The translations under genes and the position numbers were made by a program. From assembly GCA_036496025.1 (NCBI GenBank), contig DASXLW010000135.1, positions 1 to 38,532 of the forward strand: a stretch of 38,532 nucleotides of DNA, written 5' to 3'. Shown here piece by piece: positions 1-6,034 of the stretch. Below the pieces are notes generated by a model. It had not been told where the DNA came from. It saw only the letters and a list, made by a program, of their open reading frames with translations, and did not search any database. How positions within the stretch are numbered: the first letter of the stretch is position 1; every line of letters begins with the position of its first letter. The DNA comes from PALSA-505 sp036496025. Lineage in GTDB: Bacteria; Actinomycetota; Actinomycetes; Streptosporangiales; Streptosporangiaceae.

Positions 1-250
1 GGCAACAGTGCAAATCCGGTCAAATTAGCACGTAGACTACATATGGCATCTTACAGATACTCTTGACATTTAATTTGCCGGCTCTTTGCCTACATGCTGG
101 ACATATCGGACCAGGGTCCGGCGGTATAGGTCGAAAAAACAGACCAATTATCGCGTGTCAACCAGGCGGCCGCGCCGAGCGTCCATCTTCCGGGAATGTT
201 AGATTTCCCTTAGGGAGGGTGAAACCAGGACTCAAGGGGGGAAGGATTAC
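1..250. other. AT-rich intergenic stretch without a clear gene
   Basis: The first 120 bases are about 47% GC by direct count, far below the rest of the window. A TTGACA hexamer at 63-68 resembles a -35 box, but no convincing -10 lies 16-18 bases downstream. Short open frames here have no ribosome binding site or recognisable protein. The stretch is best read as intergenic or promoter DNA, perhaps the 3' side of a gene outside the window. Confidence 0.4.
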
Positions 251-274
251 GTGACAGTGACGGTTCGCAGTTAG
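251..274 (+). CDS. Possible 7-residue leader ORF (MTVTVRS)
   Basis: A GTG codon follows a strong purine-rich Shine-Dalgarno stretch (GGGGGGAAGGA, ending about 5 bases before it). It opens a frame of only seven sense codons that ends in TAG. A terminator-like hairpin follows 18 bases later. Ribosome site, mini-ORF and hairpin in that order resemble an attenuator leader. The peptide has no run of one amino acid that would name a sensed ligand. It may be chance; the Shine-Dalgarno is the main support. Confidence 0.25.
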   Translation: MTVTVRS

Positions 275-292
275 CCGCGCGCCGCGCGGGAT

Positions 293-326
293 CGCCGCCA
301 TAGCGCTCACGCTGGCGGCGCTTTTG
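293..326 (+). terminator. Terminator-like hairpin upstream of the secreted-protein gene
   Basis: CGCCGCCA (293-300) pairs perfectly with TGGCGGCG (313-320), with a possible inner GCG/CGC pairing. CTTTTG follows directly. It could end an upstream transcript or attenuate transcription toward the gene at 529. Confidence 0.45.
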
Positions 327-395
327 ACGAACGGGCTCCCTTCCGGCTGCATGCGGATCGGAGCCATAGCAGCTGAACGCTGCATTTGAGGGAAT

Positions 396-415
396 GCACG
401 GCCAATTTGCCGTGC
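396..415. promoter_or_regulatory. 7-bp inverted repeat in the leader of the secreted-protein gene
   Basis: GCACGGC (396-402) and GCCGTGC (409-415) are perfect inverted copies around the spacer CAATTT. It lies 113 bases before the start codon at 529. It could be a protein-binding operator or an mRNA hairpin; nothing identifies a regulator. Confidence 0.3.
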
Positions 416-528
416 CCGAAAACTATCAGCGTCGTAGTCGAGGTGACTGCGAGGTATAGCTTCCGCGAGTCAAAGGGCGCTAGGGGAGGGCCCAGCCGAA
501 CCTTCCCGGACAAGAGAGGTTCACCATT

Positions 529-1164
529 ATGCGTATGCGTTCCATCCTGGTGCCGGCGGTAGCCGTCGCCGCGGCCACGGCGGCAGCGGTAGTGCCGGCC
601 GTCACCTCCGCGGCATCTGCCAGCGCGTCGACCAGTGTCAACTATGTGACTCAGTCCAACGGCCACATGGACACGACCAGCGTGTCCGGCTCGGCCACCT
701 TCCAGGAGCCCTCGGGCGGCGGCCCGGTCTGGGCCATCGACACCTTGACCGAGAAGTGGTCGGTCTCCGCCTACGCTCAGCACCAGACGGACGGCGCTAA
801 CTACTCCGTCCTCATGAAGGTCACCGCCCCGAGCAAGTTCTCGCAGTTCGCCAACCCGAACACCGGCGAGGCCGGCGTGGGTACCGGCAAGGTGCTCGGC
901 GTGATCCAGTACGACGTCAGCTCCACGAGCACGCCCGCGACGTCCATCCCCGCCACGCAGGCTCCGAACACCGGTCTCGGCGCGGTGCTGGATGAGATCT
1001 TCGGCGCGAACAGCTACACCGTCGTCGGTGGTCAGAACTACGACTTCACCTACAACGGCACCACGGTCAACTCGGAGTCGGGCAACGCCCCCTACGAGCA
1101 GTCCTCCTGCACCGGCACCCCGCACATCACGGCGGCGCAGAACCCGAACCACACCGCCTGCTGA
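529..1164 (+). CDS. Secreted protein of unknown family
   Basis: This 211-residue protein has a typical Sec signal peptide: Arg residues in the first four positions, then an Ala/Val-rich hydrophobic stretch (about residues 6-28) and an Ala-Ser-Ala type cleavage region near residues 28-35. The mature part is rich in Ser, Thr, Asn and Gly. Its only two Cys residues fall in the last 20 positions (SSC...HTAC), suggesting a C-terminal disulfide. I recognise no catalytic motif, lipobox, sortase signal or transmembrane anchor, so it is probably released. The ATG has a good ribosome site (GAGAGG, about 9 bases upstream). The gene stands alone, convergent with cimA, and is preceded by about 500 bases of structured non-coding DNA. 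A surface, spore-coat or matrix role is possible but unsupported. Confidence 0.75.
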   Translation: MRMRSILVPAVAVAAATAAAVVPAVTSAASASASTSVNYVTQSNGHMDTTSVSGSATFQEPSGGGPVWAIDTLTEKWSVSAYAQHQTDGANYSVLMKVTAPSKFSQFANPNTGEAGVGTGKVLGVIQYDVSSTSTPATSIPATQAPNTGLGAVLDEIFGANSYTVVGGQNYDFTYNGTTVNSESGNAPYEQSSCTGTPHITAAQNPNHTAC

Positions 1165-1248
1165 CCGGCTCGACTGCTGGACCTGCCTGACGACAACACG
1201 GGTACAGAGGTGTTCGTTGCCAGCCTAAGCAGGTAAGTCCAGGCCCAG

Positions 1249-1296
1249 AGGCCCGACTCGAGTTCCACCCGTGGCTCGCGGTCGGGCCTTTGGTTT
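1249..1296 (+). terminator. Terminator of the secreted-protein gene
   Basis: AGGCCCGAC (1249-1257) pairs with GTCGGGCCT (1281-1289), with inner CGAG/CTCG and CCAC/GTGG pairings. TTGGTTT follows. It lies 85 bases after the stop codon at 1164. Confidence 0.65.
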
Positions 1297-1374
1297 GCAC
1301 GGGCTGCCCGTCCGAGGTATAGGTCTTGTCGGAAAATCCCAGCTCCTGACGCCAGCCACTGCTGAGCACTCCGA

Positions 1375-1399
1375 GGGTGCCGGTCTCGCACCGGCACCC
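1375..1399 (-). terminator. Hairpin after cimA, probable terminator
   Basis: GGGTGCCGGT (1375-1384) and ACCGGCACCC (1390-1399) form a perfect 10-bp stem with a 5-base loop, 26 bases beyond the cimA stop on the minus strand. There is no T-run, as is common for actinobacterial terminators. It could serve both convergent genes. Confidence 0.5.
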
Positions 1400-1425
1400 G
1401 ATCGAGTACTCACGGCCGGCGTGGC

Positions 1426-3042
1426 CTACCCGTCGTCGCCGGGCTCGTGGCCGGCCCGCAGCAGGCAGTACGTGACCGCCTCGGCCAGCGCCTGCCAGGA
1501 GGCGGCGATGATGTTCTCGTGCACGCCGACGGTGCTCCAGTCGCCGTCCGTTCCGTCGCCCGAGGTGATCAGCACGCGGGTCACAGCGCCGGTACCGTGC
1601 GAACCTTCGAGGATCCGCACCTTGTAGTCGACCAGCTCGAGCCGGGCCAGCTCCGGGTAGATCCGGCCGAGGGCCAGCCGCAGCGCCGTGTCCAGCGCGT
1701 TGACCGGACCGTTGCCCTCGCCGGTGGCGACGATCCGCTCGCCCTTGGCGGTCAGCTTGACGGTGGCCTCGCTCACCACCTCGCCGCCCGGCCGCTGCTC
1801 GACGATGACCCGCCACGATTCGACCGAGAAGTGCCCCCGCTCACCTCCCCTCCCCCCTTCATGGCCGGCCAGCTCGTCACGCAGCAGTAGCTCGAATGAC
1901 GCGTCCGCGGCCTCGAAGGTGTACCCGCGGGCCTCGAGGTCCTTGACCCGTTCCACCACACGGCCGGCCGCGGCCCGGTCACCGGACAGGTCGTAGCCGA
2001 GCTGCGCGCCCTTGACCTCTACCGACGCCCGGCCGGCCATATCCGACACCAGCATCCGCATGTCGTTGCCCACCAGCGCGGGGTCGACGTGCTGGTACAG
2101 CATGGGGTCCACCTTCACCGCCGAGGCGTGCAGCCCCGCCTTGTGCGCGAACGCGGAGTACCCCACGTACGGCTGGTGGCTGCCCGGGGACACGTTGGTG
2201 ACCTCGCTGATCGCGTGGGCGATGCGGCTCATCTCCGGCAGGCACCCGTCCGGCAGCACCCGCCTGCCCTTTTTCAGCTGCAGCCCGGCCACCACGCTGA
2301 ACAGGTTCGCGTTGCCCGCCCGCTCGCCGTAGCCGTTGGCGGTGCCCTGCACGTGGCTGACGCCGGCGTCCACGGCCGCGAGCGTGTTGGCCACCCCGCA
2401 CGCGGTGTCGTCGTGACAGTGGATGCCCAGCCGCGTGCCCGTTCGGCTGACTACCTCCGCGACGACGTCGGCTAGACGGCCGGGGAGCATGCCGCCGTTG
2501 GTGTCGCACAGGGTGACCACATCGGCGCCCGCCTCGGCCGCGGCGCGTACCACCTCCAGGGCGTAGCCGGGGTCCGATGCGTACCCGTCGAAGAAGTGCT
2601 CTGCGTCCAGGAAAACGCGTTTCCCCTCCGAACGGAGATGGGCGACCGTGTCGGCGACCATGGCCAGGTTCTCCTCCAGGCTCGTGCGCAGGGCCAGCCG
2701 GACGTGCCGGTCGTGACTCTTCGCTACCAGAGTCACGACCGGCGCACCCGACTCGCGCAGCGCGGCGACCTGAGGGTCATCGGCCGCCCTGGCGCCGGGC
2801 CGGCGGGTCGCGCCGAACGCGGCGAGCTGCGCGTGCTTGAGCTCCAGCTCGGTGGCGGCGAGCCGGAAGAACTCGGTGTCCCTGGGGATGGCGCCCGGCC
2901 AGCCGCCCTCGATGAACCCGACGCCGAGCTCGTCCAGACTGGCCGCGATGGCCAGCTTGTCGGCCACCGTCAGGTGCAGGCCCTCTTGCTGGGCGCCGTC
3001 CCGCAGCGTGGTGTCGTAGACGTGGAAGGAGTCGTCGGGCAT
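1426..3042 (-). CDS. cimA: Citramalate synthase / 2-isopropylmalate synthase family protein (CimA)
   Basis: The protein has 538 residues and belongs to the DRE-TIM metallolyase family. It condenses acetyl-CoA with a 2-oxoacid: pyruvate gives citramalate, a route to 2-oxobutyrate and isoleucine. The family signature DTTLRDGAQQEG is at residues 10-21 (Arg14, Asp15), the metal-binding HCHDD motif lies mid-barrel, and the C-terminal third resembles the LeuA dimer/allosteric domain. An open frame extends upstream to 3198, but the ATG at 3042 is preceded by AGGAAAGGA and gives the normal family N-terminus, so it is the start. It is the last gene of the leuB-ilvE-cimA series, 209 bases after ilvE. 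That gap holds a leader peptide, an intrinsic terminator and a palindrome, so attenuation plus repressor control is likely. Exact substrate (citramalate versus isopropylmalate) is inferred from the family. Confidence 0.9.
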   Translation of the reverse strand: MPDDSFHVYDTTLRDGAQQEGLHLTVADKLAIAASLDELGVGFIEGGWPGAIPRDTEFFRLAATELELKHAQLAAFGATRRPGARAADDPQVAALRESGAPVVTLVAKSHDRHVRLALRTSLEENLAMVADTVAHLRSEGKRVFLDAEHFFDGYASDPGYALEVVRAAAEAGADVVTLCDTNGGMLPGRLADVVAEVVSRTGTRLGIHCHDDTACGVANTLAAVDAGVSHVQGTANGYGERAGNANLFSVVAGLQLKKGRRVLPDGCLPEMSRIAHAISEVTNVSPGSHQPYVGYSAFAHKAGLHASAVKVDPMLYQHVDPALVGNDMRMLVSDMAGRASVEVKGAQLGYDLSGDRAAAGRVVERVKDLEARGYTFEAADASFELLLRDELAGHEGGRGGERGHFSVESWRVIVEQRPGGEVVSEATVKLTAKGERIVATGEGNGPVNALDTALRLALGRIYPELARLELVDYKVRILEGSHGTGAVTRVLITSGDGTDGDWSTVGVHENIIAASWQALAEAVTYCLLRAGHEPGDDG

Positions 3043-3083
3043 CGGATTTCCTTTCCTGCGTGGCTTGTCCTGGCCGCCCCGGC

Positions 3084-3118
3084 AAAACAAAAGACCTCTC
3101 GCGGGATGCGAGAGGTCT
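3084..3118 (-). terminator. Attenuator terminator in the cimA leader
   Basis: On the minus strand an 11-bp perfect stem (AGACCTCTCGC / GCGAGAGGTCT) closes a 5-base loop and runs directly into TTTTGTTTT. This is a textbook intrinsic terminator, unusual for such GC-rich DNA. It sits between the leader peptide at 3135-3182 and the cimA start at 3042, where it would stop transcription before the gene. Confidence 0.8.
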
Positions 3119-3153
3119 GCGCGTCGGCCCGGTCTTACAAGGTGCCGACGCGC
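3119..3153 (-). promoter_or_regulatory. Hairpin overlapping the cimA leader peptide
   Basis: GCGCGTCGGC and GCCGACGCGC are perfect 10-bp inverted arms (plus-strand positions 3144-3153 and 3119-3128). The 5' arm lies inside the leader-peptide codons for Arg-Arg-Val-Gly. The 3' arm abuts the terminator stem. This is the expected place of a pause or anti-terminator structure, although it does not overlap the main terminator stem itself. Confidence 0.55.
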
Positions 3154-3182
3154 CTGCCGATAATGATCCAGCCGGACGTCAT
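3135..3182 (-). CDS. Leader peptide of the cimA attenuator (MTSGWIIIGRRVGTL)
   Basis: This 15-codon ORF holds three consecutive Ile codons, then Val and Leu codons, before TAA. An intrinsic terminator follows 17 bases later, ahead of a branched-chain amino acid gene. Such Ile/Val/Leu-rich peptides sense charged branched-chain tRNAs by ribosome stalling in known actinobacterial ilv and leu leaders. An in-frame ATG at 3200 would add MCQAAP; neither start has a strong Shine-Dalgarno. It is the most direct explanation for the attenuator. Confidence 0.7.
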   Translation of the reverse strand: MTSGWIIIGRRVGTL

Positions 3183-3222
3183 GGGTGCAGCCTGGCACAT
3201 GGTGCGCTCTATGACCACTTTT

Positions 3223-3239
3223 GTCTCAGCATGCGAGAC
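3223..3239. promoter_or_regulatory. Operator-like palindrome upstream of cimA (copy 1)
   Basis: GTCTCAGCATGCGAGAC is an interrupted palindrome with GTCTC/GAGAC arms, matching the copy at 5995-6011 at 14 of 17 positions. A TAGTCT hexamer on the minus strand (3236-3241) could be the -10 box of a cimA promoter, so a bound repressor would cover the start of transcription. An IclR-family leucine regulator (NdgR/LtbR type) is a guess from pathway context. Confidence 0.5.
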
Positions 3240-3251
3240 TACGGTTGCGAC

Positions 3252-4367
3252 TCAGCCGACCTTGTGCAGCCAGCCGTACGGGTCGTCGCGCCGGCCGGAC
3301 TGGATGCCGAGCAGCTCGTCCCGCAGCGTGAGCGTGACCGGCCCCGGTTCGCCGTTGCCCACGGTCCAGTCGCCTAGCACGCTCTTCACGGCGCCAACCG
3401 GGGTCACCGCGGCCGCCGTGCCGCAGGCGAATACCTCGGTGAGCTCGCCTGACGCACAGCCGTCGCGCCAGTCATCCACCGAGATCCTGCCCTCGTCGGC
3501 GGGTATGCCGTGGTCCGGGCCGAGCTTGAGCAGGGAGTCCCTGGTGATTCCGGCCAGCGTCGTCCCGCCGAGCGCGGGCGTGACGATCCGGGCCTCAGGG
3601 CCCGATCCGTACACGAAGAACATGTTCATGCCGCCCATCTCCTCGACCCAGCGGCGTTCCGTCGCATCCAGCCAGACGACCTGGTCACAGCCGTGTTCCA
3701 GCGCCTGGAGCTGACCGATGAAGCCGGCGGCGTAGTTGCCGCCGCACTTGGTCTCGCCGGTGCCGCCGGGGGCGGCGCGGACGTAGTCCTGGGACAGCCA
3801 GACTGTCACCGGCTTGATCCCGCCGGGGAAGTACGGGCCGGCCGGCGACGCGATGACCAGGAACAGATAGGACTGCGAGGGCTTGCTGATGCCGATCCCC
3901 CGCTGCGTCGCGATCATGAACGGGCGCAGGTAGAGGCTGTGGTCCTCGGCGGACGGAACCCAGTCGCGGTCGGCATCGACCAGCAGCTCGAGCGCGCGGA
4001 CGAATGTCTCCTCGGGCAGTTCCGGCATGACCAGCCGCCGCCCCGAGCTGTTGAACCTGGCCGCGTTCGCCCACGGCCGGAAGATCGCGACCGACCCGTC
4101 CGGCTGCCGGTAGGCCTTCAACCCCTCGAAGAACTCCTGGGCGTAGTGGAAGACCGACGTCGAGGGGTCGAGGGTGAGCGGGCCGTAGGGCTCGACCCGG
4201 GCATCATGCCAGCCGGCCTCTGTGGTCCAGCGGATCGTGACCATGTGATCGGTGAACACCTGGCCGAACCCCGGCGCTTCCAGCACTCGCTCCCGGTCGG
4301 CCCGGGGCACCGGACTCGGGGTGGGCCGGACGTCAAAGGTGATCTCGGCGCGCGGGCTGGGGGTCAT
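3252..4367 (-). CDS. ilvE: Branched-chain amino acid aminotransferase
   Basis: This fold-type IV PLP enzyme has 371 residues, the usual length. It transfers the amino group between glutamate and the 2-oxoacids of Leu, Ile and Val in the cytoplasm, the last step of their synthesis. The Schiff-base lysine is Lys207 in GETKCGGNYA, and the class signature EEMGGMNMFFVYG follows at about 242-254. The substrate-side motif FHYAQEFFEGLKAYR lies near residue 73. The ATG at 4367 is preceded by AGGAAGGA at good spacing. It lies 86 bases downstream of leuB on the same strand and is probably co-transcribed with it; cimA follows. Family assignment is certain; exact oxoacid preference is inferred. Confidence 0.96.
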   Translation of the reverse strand: MTPSPRAEITFDVRPTPSPVPRADRERVLEAPGFGQVFTDHMVTIRWTTEAGWHDARVEPYGPLTLDPSTSVFHYAQEFFEGLKAYRQPDGSVAIFRPWANAARFNSSGRRLVMPELPEETFVRALELLVDADRDWVPSAEDHSLYLRPFMIATQRGIGISKPSQSYLFLVIASPAGPYFPGGIKPVTVWLSQDYVRAAPGGTGETKCGGNYAAGFIGQLQALEHGCDQVVWLDATERRWVEEMGGMNMFFVYGSGPEARIVTPALGGTTLAGITRDSLLKLGPDHGIPADEGRISVDDWRDGCASGELTEVFACGTAAAVTPVGAVKSVLGDWTVGNGEPGPVTLTLRDELLGIQSGRRDDPYGWLHKVG

Positions 4368-4433
4368 CTCGGGATCCTTCCTGTCTCATCTCCCATCTTG
4401 CCGTGTGCCGCGGCCTCGTTCGGCCACGACCCC

Positions 4434-4454
4434 GGGCGTCTCCAGCAGACGCCC
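4434..4454 (-). terminator. Hairpin just after leuB
   Basis: GGGCGTCT and AGACGCCC form an 8-bp stem with a 5-base loop directly at the end of leuB. There is no T-run. It may partly terminate transcription or protect the leuB 3' end before ilvE. Confidence 0.35.
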
Positions 4455-5506
4455 TAGCTGGCTACTCGCTCAGCGATGTCGTCGCCGGCCTCCAAGGTCG
4501 AGCGGGCCGCCCAGGCACCCTGGCGTTCCAGCAGGTCGTCGGCCACCGCCTGCTCGATCCGGGCCGCCTCGGCGGGCAGGCCGAGATGCTGGCAGAGCAG
4601 CGCGGCAGACAGGATCGCCGCGGTGGGATCGGCCTTGTGCCTGCCCGCGATGTCCGGCGCGCTGCCGTGCACCGGCTCGAACATGCTGGGAGCCGTGCGC
4701 TCGGGGTTGATGTTGGCGCTGGCGGCGAGCCCGATCCCGCCGGCCACCGCCGCGCCCAGGTCGGTCAGGATGTCGCCGAACAGGTTGTCCGTCACGATCA
4801 CGTCGAAGCGCTCGGGATCGGTGACGAAGAACATCGATGCGGCGTCGACGTGACAGTAGTCCACCGACACCTCGGTGAACTGGCGGCCGACCTCGCGCAC
4901 GGTCCGCTGCCACAGGTCGCCGGCGTAGGTGAGCACGTTCGTCTTGTGCACCAGGGTCAGCTTCCGGCGTGGCCGCTCCGCGGCGCGCTCGAACGCGTAC
5001 CTGACCACCCGGCTGACCCCGAACGCGGTGTTGATGCTCTCCTGGGTGGCGATCTCGTGCGGTGTGCTCCTGCGCATGACGCCGCCAGAGCCGGTGTAGG
5101 GACCCTCGGTTCCCTCCCGCACCACCAGCATGTCGACCGACTCGGCCCTGACGTCCGCCAGCGGCGTGGCCACGCCCGGGTAGAGCCGCACCGGCCGCAG
5201 GTTCACGTAGTGGTCCAGCTCGAACCTCAGACGCAGCAGCAGCCCGCGCTCCAGCACGCCGCTCGGCACGCTCGGATCACCGACCGCGCCGAGCAGGATC
5301 GCGTCATGCCCGCGCAGCTCCTCGAGGACGGAATCGGGCAGGACCTCGCCGCTGGCGTGCCAGCGCCTGGCCCCGAGGTCGTAGCTCGTCTGCTCGATCA
5401 CGACCTCGGGGGCCGCTGCGCGCAGGACCTTGAGGGCCTCGGTCACGACTTCGGGGCCTATCCCGTCGCCGCCGATCACGGCGAGCCTGATGCTGCGTTC
5501 GGGCAT
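4454..5506 (-). CDS. leuB: 3-isopropylmalate dehydrogenase
   Basis: The protein has 350 residues and belongs to the isocitrate/isopropylmalate dehydrogenase family. It oxidises and decarboxylates 3-isopropylmalate with NAD+ to 4-methyl-2-oxopentanoate, the direct leucine precursor. IlvE downstream then aminates this product. The N-terminal GGDGIGPE motif is at 12-19, and the metal/NAD region VTDNLFGDILTDLGA lies near residue 220. The ATG at 5506 has only a weak ribosome site, so coupling to the small ORF ending at 5575 is possible. The upstream 450 bases carry the likely promoter and leader of the unit. Tartrate or isocitrate dehydrogenase activity is less likely given the neighbours. Confidence 0.94.
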   Translation of the reverse strand: MPERSIRLAVIGGDGIGPEVVTEALKVLRAAAPEVVIEQTSYDLGARRWHASGEVLPDSVLEELRGHDAILLGAVGDPSVPSGVLERGLLLRLRFELDHYVNLRPVRLYPGVATPLADVRAESVDMLVVREGTEGPYTGSGGVMRRSTPHEIATQESINTAFGVSRVVRYAFERAAERPRRKLTLVHKTNVLTYAGDLWQRTVREVGRQFTEVSVDYCHVDAASMFFVTDPERFDVIVTDNLFGDILTDLGAAVAGGIGLAASANINPERTAPSMFEPVHGSAPDIAGRHKADPTAAILSAALLCQHLGLPAEAARIEQAVADDLLERQGAWAARSTLEAGDDIAERVAS

Positions 5507-5574
5507 GCCGGAACCCTACCGGGGGCGGATGCTCAGCGGATGGGCTTGCGCGACCATGGGTCCGGTCGGCGGGC

Positions 5575-5808
5575 TCAACCCAGCCGGCCTGATCCTGCGT
5601 CGCCGCCGTTGTCGCGGCGGTCCAGGGCGACCTGGACGGCGTGCGCCGCCCGGCCGGGGTGATCGGCCCGGCTGGCGTGGCCGGCGTGGCTGGCGTATGC
5701 GACCTGCGTACCGCTCGCGGCGTGCTGGGCCTCACGCGGCGCGGCGCCTGGCTCGGCGTGCTCGTCCGCTGAGCTGGCAGGCTGGTCCCATGCGTACATG
5801 TCGTACAC
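5575..5808 (-). CDS. Small protein of unknown function upstream of leuB
   Basis: A GTG start is preceded by GGAGA at 8-base spacing and opens a 77-residue frame beginning MYDMYAWDQP. The first ten residues are aromatic-rich. The remainder is a low-complexity Ala/His/Arg/Gly/Asp-rich tail without predicted membrane segments or Cys. It ends 68 bases before leuB on the same strand, within the leuB leader. The good ribosome site supports translation. I recognise no family. It may be a genuine small protein, or only its first codons may matter for control of leuB. Confidence 0.5.
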   Translation of the reverse strand: MYDMYAWDQPASSADEHAEPGAAPREAQHAASGTQVAYASHAGHASRADHPGRAAHAVQVALDRRDNGGDAGSGRLG

Positions 5809-5868
5809 GGTGATGTCTCCTGATGCGGGGCTGGATTGCTGATGGGCCTCACGGCCAGCGCCTTAACC

Positions 5869-5910
5869 CGTAGCGGGCCGCTGGCCTGCCCTGATCAGGC
5901 CCCGCTACGG
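5869..5910 (-). promoter_or_regulatory. Strong hairpin in the leuB leader
   Basis: CCGTAGCGGG and CCCGCTACGG are perfect 10-bp arms (5901-5910 and 5869-5878) around a 22-base loop that can itself pair (GCCTG/CAGGC). The 5' arm overlaps the last codons of the mini-ORF at 5895-5939. This gives an attenuator-like arrangement, but no T-run follows. Confidence 0.5.
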
Positions 5911-5939
5911 CTGCTAAGGATGAATACGTAGCACCGCAT
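5895..5939 (-). CDS. Possible leader peptide of the leuB unit (MRCYVFILSSRSGA)
   Basis: A 14-codon ORF with Val-Phe-Ile-Leu in its centre begins 10 bases after a TATGAT -10 box, so the transcript would start almost at its ATG and could be translated leaderless. Its 3' codons form one arm of the hairpin at 5869-5910. Residues Val, Ile and Leu fit branched-chain sensing, but each appears once, which is weak for attenuation. Confidence 0.4.
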   Translation of the reverse strand: MRCYVFILSSRSGA

Positions 5940-5949
5940 TTCGCTACCA

Positions 5950-5978
5950 ATCATACCGTACGGTAACCGCTATGGCCA
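5950..5978 (-). promoter_or_regulatory. Predicted promoter of the leuB unit, with embedded palindrome
   Basis: TATGAT (plus-strand 5950-5955) is a near-consensus -10 on the minus strand. TGGCCA lies 17 bases upstream and matches the -35 consensus at four positions. The perfect 12-bp palindrome TACCGTACGGTA (5954-5965) fills the spacer next to the -10. Its form resembles TetR-family operators, but no such regulator is in the window. Confidence 0.5.
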
Positions 5979-5994
5979 CCTGCTGGGCATTACC

Positions 5995-6011
5995 GTCTCA
6001 CGATGTGAGAC
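5995..6011. promoter_or_regulatory. Operator-like palindrome upstream of the leuB unit (copy 2)
   Basis: GTCTCACGATGTGAGAC has perfect 7-bp arms around GAT. It matches the copy before cimA at 14 of 17 positions and lies about 40 bases upstream of the TATGAT box. Two copies in front of two branched-chain amino acid genes suggest one shared regulator. The regulator type is inferred only. Confidence 0.55.
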
Positions 6012-6034
6012 TCACCTGCCCAGCGGGGAAGAAT

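Noticed and set aside
307..1152. 281-codon open frame on the minus strand over the secreted-protein gene
   Set aside because: The plus-strand gene has a signal peptide and ribosome site; the opposite frame is Arg/Gly/Val low-complexity sequence.
5507..6034. T-box riboswitch before leuB
   Set aside because: I could not find a T-box bulge sequence or a specifier-loop arrangement; the mini-ORF and hairpin explain the visible structure better.
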